Source: Bradyrhizobium sp. Arg816 (GTDB taxonomy: Bacteria > Pseudomonadota > Alphaproteobacteria > Rhizobiales > Xanthobacteraceae). From it: a stretch of 64,000 bases of DNA. Below the pieces are notes generated by a model. It had not been told where the DNA came from. It did not search any database and saw only the letters and a list, made by a program, of their open reading frames with translations. Made by a program: the position numbers and the translations under genes. How positions within the stretch are numbered: position 1 is the stretch's first letter; the number at the start of each line of letters is the position of its first letter. Location of the stretch: the NCBI RefSeq assembly GCF_029989365.1, contig NZ_JAPRAQ010000020.1, positions 62,001 to 126,000 on the forward strand. Reading direction: 5' to 3'. This document shows positions 60,390 through 64,000 of the stretch, piece by piece.

Positions 60390-60994
60390 GCGAGCGGCTG
60401 GGCGTCATCGTCGGCACCAGCGGGGCCTCAGGCGCTGCAATCGGCGCACGCATTGTCGAACGGCTCGCGGAAGATCCGCGTTGCGCCCTCCACCTCGTGA
60501 TCTCGCCGGCAGCGGAGCGCACGCTTGCCGAGGAGGTGGACGCCAACGCGCCGGCGCGTCTGCGCGGCCTGGCCTTTCGCTACCATGCTCACCATGACAT
60601 CGGTAGCTGCATCGCCAGCGGCTCGTTTCCGATTCACGGGATGATCGTGGCCCCCTGCTCGATCCGTACGCTCTCCGCCATCGCCTGGGGGCAACTCGAC
60701 AATCTGCTGGTACGCGCTGCCGACGTGCAGCTCAAGGAGCGGCGCCGCTTGGTGCTCCTGGCGCGTGAAAGCCCGCTGCATCTCGGCCATCTCCGCACGA
60801 TGGCGCAGGTGACTGAAAGCGGTGCAATCCTCGCGCCACCGCTACCGGCTTTCTATCTCAAGCCGCAGTCTCTGGCTGAGGTGGTCGACCAGATCGCCTG
60901 CCGCGCCATCAATCTCCTGGACCTGCCCGGCGTGTCGGCGCCAGCGCAGGCATGGGCCGGCGAAGATAATAGCGCGCGCCGCCCAATTCCCTAA
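60386..60994 (+). CDS. ubiX: Flavin prenyltransferase UbiX
   Basis: 202-residue flavoprotein of the UbiX/Pad1 family that makes prenyl-FMN for UbiD enzymes. The start GVIVGTSGASG, the core APCSIRTLSAIAWG and LVLLARESPLHLGHLR are all typical, and the frame is intact. ATG 60386 overlaps the ubiD stop (ATGA). If ubiD is dead, UbiX may serve other UbiD-family enzymes. Confidence 0.9.
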   Translation: MSERLGVIVGTSGASGAAIGARIVERLAEDPRCALHLVISPAAERTLAEEVDANAPARLRGLAFRYHAHHDIGSCIASGSFPIHGMIVAPCSIRTLSAIAWGQLDNLLVRAADVQLKERRRLVLLARESPLHLGHLRTMAQVTESGAILAPPLPAFYLKPQSLAEVVDQIACRAINLLDLPGVSAPAQAWAGEDNSARRPIP

Positions 60995-61379
60995 TGCTGC
61001 GCCGCACTACAGCGCGCCTAGCCCGGACTCTCGAACAGATCGAGCCGCGGCCAAGCGGAACTTCGATCGCTACCTTTGCTAGAACCATTCAAAAAGTATA
61101 GGTTGATCTGGTCAACGGGCTTGAGAGAAAGGCCTGGGACGTTAGGGACGTGGGACGCTGAAGGGGTTGCTTGATCGGAAGGCGCGGTCGTCTTCACGGC
61201 GGGTGCGACGGATATGGAATCCGATTCAGACGGCCGTCACGGCGGCCTGGAAGGGTCTTACCGTCGGACTTTGCGTGAGCCGAACCGGCAGTTGCGGCAG
61301 GCACTCCCCCGCATTCAGGTGAATGATCGCAGGGCCCGTCATGAGCGGGTCCAGCACCTTTCACGTCGGAGGAGCCGGG
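60995..61379. other. Gene-free stretch upstream of the sigma-54 activator
   Basis: No gene seen. It contains three GGGACG elements in 22 bases (61136-61157) and a GTTGA-N5-TCAAC dyad (61102-61116) that is one base too short for a FixK box. GGAGGA before 61380 is the ribosome-binding site for acoR. Confidence 0.45.
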
Positions 61380-63305
61380 ATGGACCAACGAGAAGTGCTG
61401 GCGGCGTGGGAGAAGTTCGTCGAGCGCGGAGCGTTGTCATCCGACTTGAGATCATCGGTCGCAGCGTCGTGGCAGCGATCCAGGAACCATCGCGTCACCG
61501 TCGACCGTGCGCGAGCGCCGCTCGTCGCGGACGCCGAGTTGTTCCGTCATCGCTCCAAATACGCGTCGCTCCGTCATGCCGCCCGCTGCGCTCTCGAGAA
61601 TTCGAAAACATTTCTGTGCGATGCAAACTCAATCATGATCCTCACCGATCCGAGTGGGCTGATCATCGATACACAGGGCGACGACAGGGTCATCGACGCC
61701 GGCCGCGCAGTCCATCTCGAACACGGAGGTCGCTGGAGCGAGGCCGACATCGGCACCAACGCGATTGGCGCCGCGATAGCGGAATCGAAACCTGTCCAAA
61801 TTCACGGTACAGAGCATTTCTGCTCGGAGGTGCAGCGGTGGACTTGCGCTGCCGTCCCGGTTCATGACCCGACCGATGGCGAACTGCTTGGCGTGGTCGA
61901 CATCTCGGGTCCTGCAAGCACCTTCAACCCGCAGAGCCTGGCTTTGGCCGTCGCGGTCGGCCATCACGTGGAAAGCGTTCTGGCCCAATCAGTCCGACAG
62001 GAACATGAGGAGTTGCTGTGCCGCTTTCTCGGCAAGAGATCGCAATGGGCGAACGATGAATGCATCGTGCTCGATCGTCGTGGCATGATCCTCCACGCCA
62101 CCGAGCGTGCTCTGAACGCACTCCAGCATGATCGCCACGGCATTCACAACGACGCGCCAACCCGCTTTTTGAAGACCGTTCCCTTCGATGAGTGGCCGGG
62201 CAGGTTGAAGGAGCTGCTTCCCAACGCGAGCTTTAACTTCGTCGAAAACGAACGCTCCGGCATCGGCGCCATCGTGGTGCTGCATGCGCGACGACGCCAG
62301 TTGATCACGCATCGCGATGTCCAGAAATCGAGATCCGGATCTGACGGCCGCGAGACCGCGAGCTCATCATCTGCCCGAAAGGATTCAAAGCCGGAACCAC
62401 GGTCTCTTCAGAGCATGGCCGCCGGCTTCGTTGCGCGCGACCCCGCGGTCCGAGCCATCGTCCGTCAAGTCGAGACCGCGGCAGCACGCAAGATGCCCAT
62501 CCTCATCCGCGGCGAGACCGGAACCGGCAAGGAACAGCTTGCCCGCCACGCCCATATGGCGAGTGGGCGAACCGGCGCGTTCATCCCTGTGAATTGCGCC
62601 GCCCTGCCGGAAAGCCTGATCGAGAGCGAGCTGTTTGGCTATGCCGAGGGAGCATTCACCGGCGCGCGGCGCGGCGGCGCGATTGGACTGGTCAAGGAGG
62701 CCGACGGCGGCACGCTGTTCCTTGACGAGATCGGCGACATGCCCGTCGCGCTGCAAGCGGTGCTTCTGCGCCTGCTCGACGACTGGACCGTGCGTCCTGT
62801 CGGCGGCGTCAGATCGAAGGTCGATGTCTTTCTCATCTCCGCCACCAACGCCAGGTTGGACAAGGCCATCGCCGAAGCCCGATTCCGATCCGACCTGCTC
62901 TATCGTCTCAATACGCTCGAGGTCAACCTGCCGCCACTCCGAGATCGCACCGACTTTGATGCCATCGTTCGCCATCTGCTCAATGCGATCGACCCGAATT
63001 GCGAAATCACGCGGACGGACATTGCGCATCTCGCCGCACGTCCCTGGCCTGGCAACGTCCGCGAGCTACGCAACGTTCTGGCGCGATTCACCCTTGCCGC
63101 CGCGGACGGCTCTATCAACGAAGCCAGCGCGGAGAACATCGTTCCACTCCCTGGAACGGAGTCCGGATCGCTCCACGACATCCACCGCGCGCGAATCCTT
63201 GTGGTGTATGCCGAGACCGCCGGAAACGTCAGCGAAACCGCGCGACGCCTCGGCGTCTCAAGAAACACCATCTATCGCGCACTGGGGCAGAAGAAGCCCG
63301 AGTGA
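61380..63305 (+). CDS. Sigma-54-dependent activator, AcoR/MimR type
   Basis: 641 residues. The N-terminal sensor region has a GAF-like domain (about 70-200; GGRWSEADIGTNAIGAAIAE is typical of AcoR proteins). The AAA+ domain has Walker A GETGTGKE (378-385), the sigma-54 contact loop GAFTGA (424-429) and ATNARLDKA. The C-terminal Fis helix-turn-helix is NVSETARRLGVSRNTIYRAL. The frame reaches to 61323, but ATG 61380 follows GGAGGA. AcoR-type activators control acetoin, alcohol and alkane/propane monooxygenase genes. The adjacent GroEL paralogue fits the monooxygenase type. Confidence 0.9.
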   Translation: MDQREVLAAWEKFVERGALSSDLRSSVAASWQRSRNHRVTVDRARAPLVADAELFRHRSKYASLRHAARCALENSKTFLCDANSIMILTDPSGLIIDTQGDDRVIDAGRAVHLEHGGRWSEADIGTNAIGAAIAESKPVQIHGTEHFCSEVQRWTCAAVPVHDPTDGELLGVVDISGPASTFNPQSLALAVAVGHHVESVLAQSVRQEHEELLCRFLGKRSQWANDECIVLDRRGMILHATERALNALQHDRHGIHNDAPTRFLKTVPFDEWPGRLKELLPNASFNFVENERSGIGAIVVLHARRRQLITHRDVQKSRSGSDGRETASSSSARKDSKPEPRSLQSMAAGFVARDPAVRAIVRQVETAAARKMPILIRGETGTGKEQLARHAHMASGRTGAFIPVNCAALPESLIESELFGYAEGAFTGARRGGAIGLVKEADGGTLFLDEIGDMPVALQAVLLRLLDDWTVRPVGGVRSKVDVFLISATNARLDKAIAEARFRSDLLYRLNTLEVNLPPLRDRTDFDAIVRHLLNAIDPNCEITRTDIAHLAARPWPGNVRELRNVLARFTLAAADGSINEASAENIVPLPGTESGSLHDIHRARILVVYAETAGNVSETARRLGVSRNTIYRALGQKKPE

Positions 63306-63328
63306 TGCCACAGTGCCTCGAAGCACCG

Positions 63329-63349
63329 ATGCTGCGAGTATCGCAGCAT
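63329..63349. terminator. Hairpin between convergent acoR-type and groEL genes
   Basis: ATGCTGCGA-GTA-TCGCAGCAT, a perfect 9-bp stem with a three-base loop in the 94-base convergent gap. It is well placed to end one or both transcripts, though no T-run is present. Confidence 0.5.
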
Positions 63350-63399
63350 GCCCAGTTATGGATAGAGCCCGGTCGCTTCGAACCGATGACCGGTTCCGT

Positions 63400-64000
63400 T
63401 CAAAGCAGCTCAGCACCACCACCTCGGGCCGGGCCAGCGGTCGGATCGTAATCATCCGGCTTCTTGGCAATCAAGGTCTGCGTCGTCAGGATCAGTCCGG
63501 CCACCGATGCCGCATTGCGAACCGCGCTGTAGCAAACCTTGACCGGGTCGATGATGCCAGCTTCGACAAGATCGACCGCCGAGCCATTGCGCACGTCGAG
63601 CCCGTGGCCATTCGTGGCCTTGGCAATCCTCGCAACTTCCGCCTCTCCGTTCAAGCCGGCATTGGCGGCAATGTAGAAAAGCGGCCGGCTGAGCGCGCGT
63701 TGCAGCAGCTCGGCGCCCTGCCTGGCGCCTCCGTCCAGACGATTGATCAATTCGTCGAGCCTTGCAGCGATCCTGAGCAAGGCCACTCCGCCGCCCGGCA
63801 CAATGCCTTCTTCGATCGCGGCGCGGGTCGCGTTGATCGCATCCTCGATCAGCTGGGTCCGGCGTTTTTGCTCGACCGGCGTCGCGCCGCCGGCACGAAT
63901 CATCGCTGTGCCGCCGGACAGTTTTGCGATGCGCTCCTGGAACTTGTCCCGCTCAATATTTTCGGGAGCGACATCGTATTGGCGCAACACCTGCTCGCGT
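63400..64000 (-). CDS. groL: GroEL-type chaperonin, C-terminal part (5' end beyond window)
   Basis: About 200 C-terminal residues of a 60-kDa chaperonin; the frame is open at the right edge. Landmarks are ERIAKLSGGTAMIRAGGATPVE, EEGIVPGGGVALLR and the C-terminal equatorial domain. The tail ends PARGGGAELL instead of the usual GGM repeats, and some normally conserved residues are changed, so this is a specialised paralogue rather than the housekeeping copy. In actinobacteria and some Bradyrhizobium-type genomes such paralogues accompany binuclear-iron monooxygenases (MimG). Confidence 0.88.
   Translation of the reverse strand, partial: REQVLRQYDVAPENIERDKFQERIAKLSGGTAMIRAGGATPVEQKRRTQLIEDAINATRAAIEEGIVPGGGVALLRIAARLDELINRLDGGARQGAELLQRALSRPLFYIAANAGLNGEAEVARIAKATNGHGLDVRNGSAVDLVEAGIIDPVKVCYSAVRNAASVAGLILTTQTLIAKKPDDYDPTAGPARGGGAELL

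Noticed and set aside
61102..61116. GTTGATCTGGTCAAC as a FixK/FNR box before the sigma-54 activator
   Set aside because: The spacer between TTGA and TCAA is five bases, not six, which breaks the half-site geometry.
1..64000. CRISPR arrays, insertion sequences, rRNA genes
   Set aside because: No regularly spaced repeats, transposase genes or rRNA segments were seen when reading the window; the only tRNA signal is the 3' fragment at 57096-57145.

Overview
The window looks like chromosome from a Bradyrhizobium/Rhodopseudomonas-type alphaproteobacterium. This is inferred from high GC, FixK-type TTGA-N6-TCAA boxes, FixJ-like regulators, an IalB-family protein and many small exported proteins. No phage, IS or CRISPR array was seen. 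The gene at the left edge (aspD) and the gene at the right edge (groEL) are cut by the window.

Region 1 (1-18.6 kb) is a low-oxygen block. It holds aspartate 4-decarboxylase, three AspT-type antiporters, a large Orn/Lys/Arg-type decarboxylase, a DUF1275-SulP operon, an exported hydrolase, an IalB-like protein, two FixJ-like response regulators, a cysteine-free FixK-like regulator, a two-helix K+ channel, a divergent acetate kinase and an AI-2E permease. Six FixK/FNR-type boxes (1113, 1220, 7581, 10106, 17392, 18577) lie upstream of most of these units, so they probably form one regulon.

Region 2 (18.8-28.9 kb) is a divergent catabolic cluster. A peptide ABC transporter (binding protein, two permeases) runs leftward. 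A ROK regulator, NagB-like deaminase, cytoplasmic gamma-glutamyltransferase, fused DppD-DppF ATPase and Gfo/Idh oxidoreductase run rightward. The set suggests uptake and dismantling of an amino-sugar or gamma-glutamyl conjugate. An orphan amino-acid binding protein follows.

Region 3 (30.5-38.6 kb) is a complete malonate module: GntR regulator and MadLM transporter on the minus strand, divergent mdcACDEGBH on the plus strand, with a symmetric operator array between them.

Region 4 (38.7-47.8 kb) carries a type I secretion locus: a 477-residue protein with four ~90-residue repeats, a 152-residue single-repeat relative, a PrtD-type ABC exporter with an aberrant signature motif, an HlyD adaptor and a LuxR-type regulator with a degenerate receiver. 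This is the best candidate for an undescribed system.

Region 5 (48.1-57.0 kb) is accessory: a lipid A acyltransferase-like protein, a B12-binding radical SAM enzyme and a run of small exported or membrane proteins. It ends at a 50-bp 3' fragment of tRNA-Lys(CUU), a likely integration scar.

Region 6 (57.2-64 kb) holds a damaged oxygen-independent ubiquinone/UbiD-UbiX group: ubiU with a replaced C-terminus, intact ubiT, ubiD broken by an internal out-of-frame deletion, and intact ubiX. It is followed by an AcoR-type sigma-54 activator and a GroEL paralogue.
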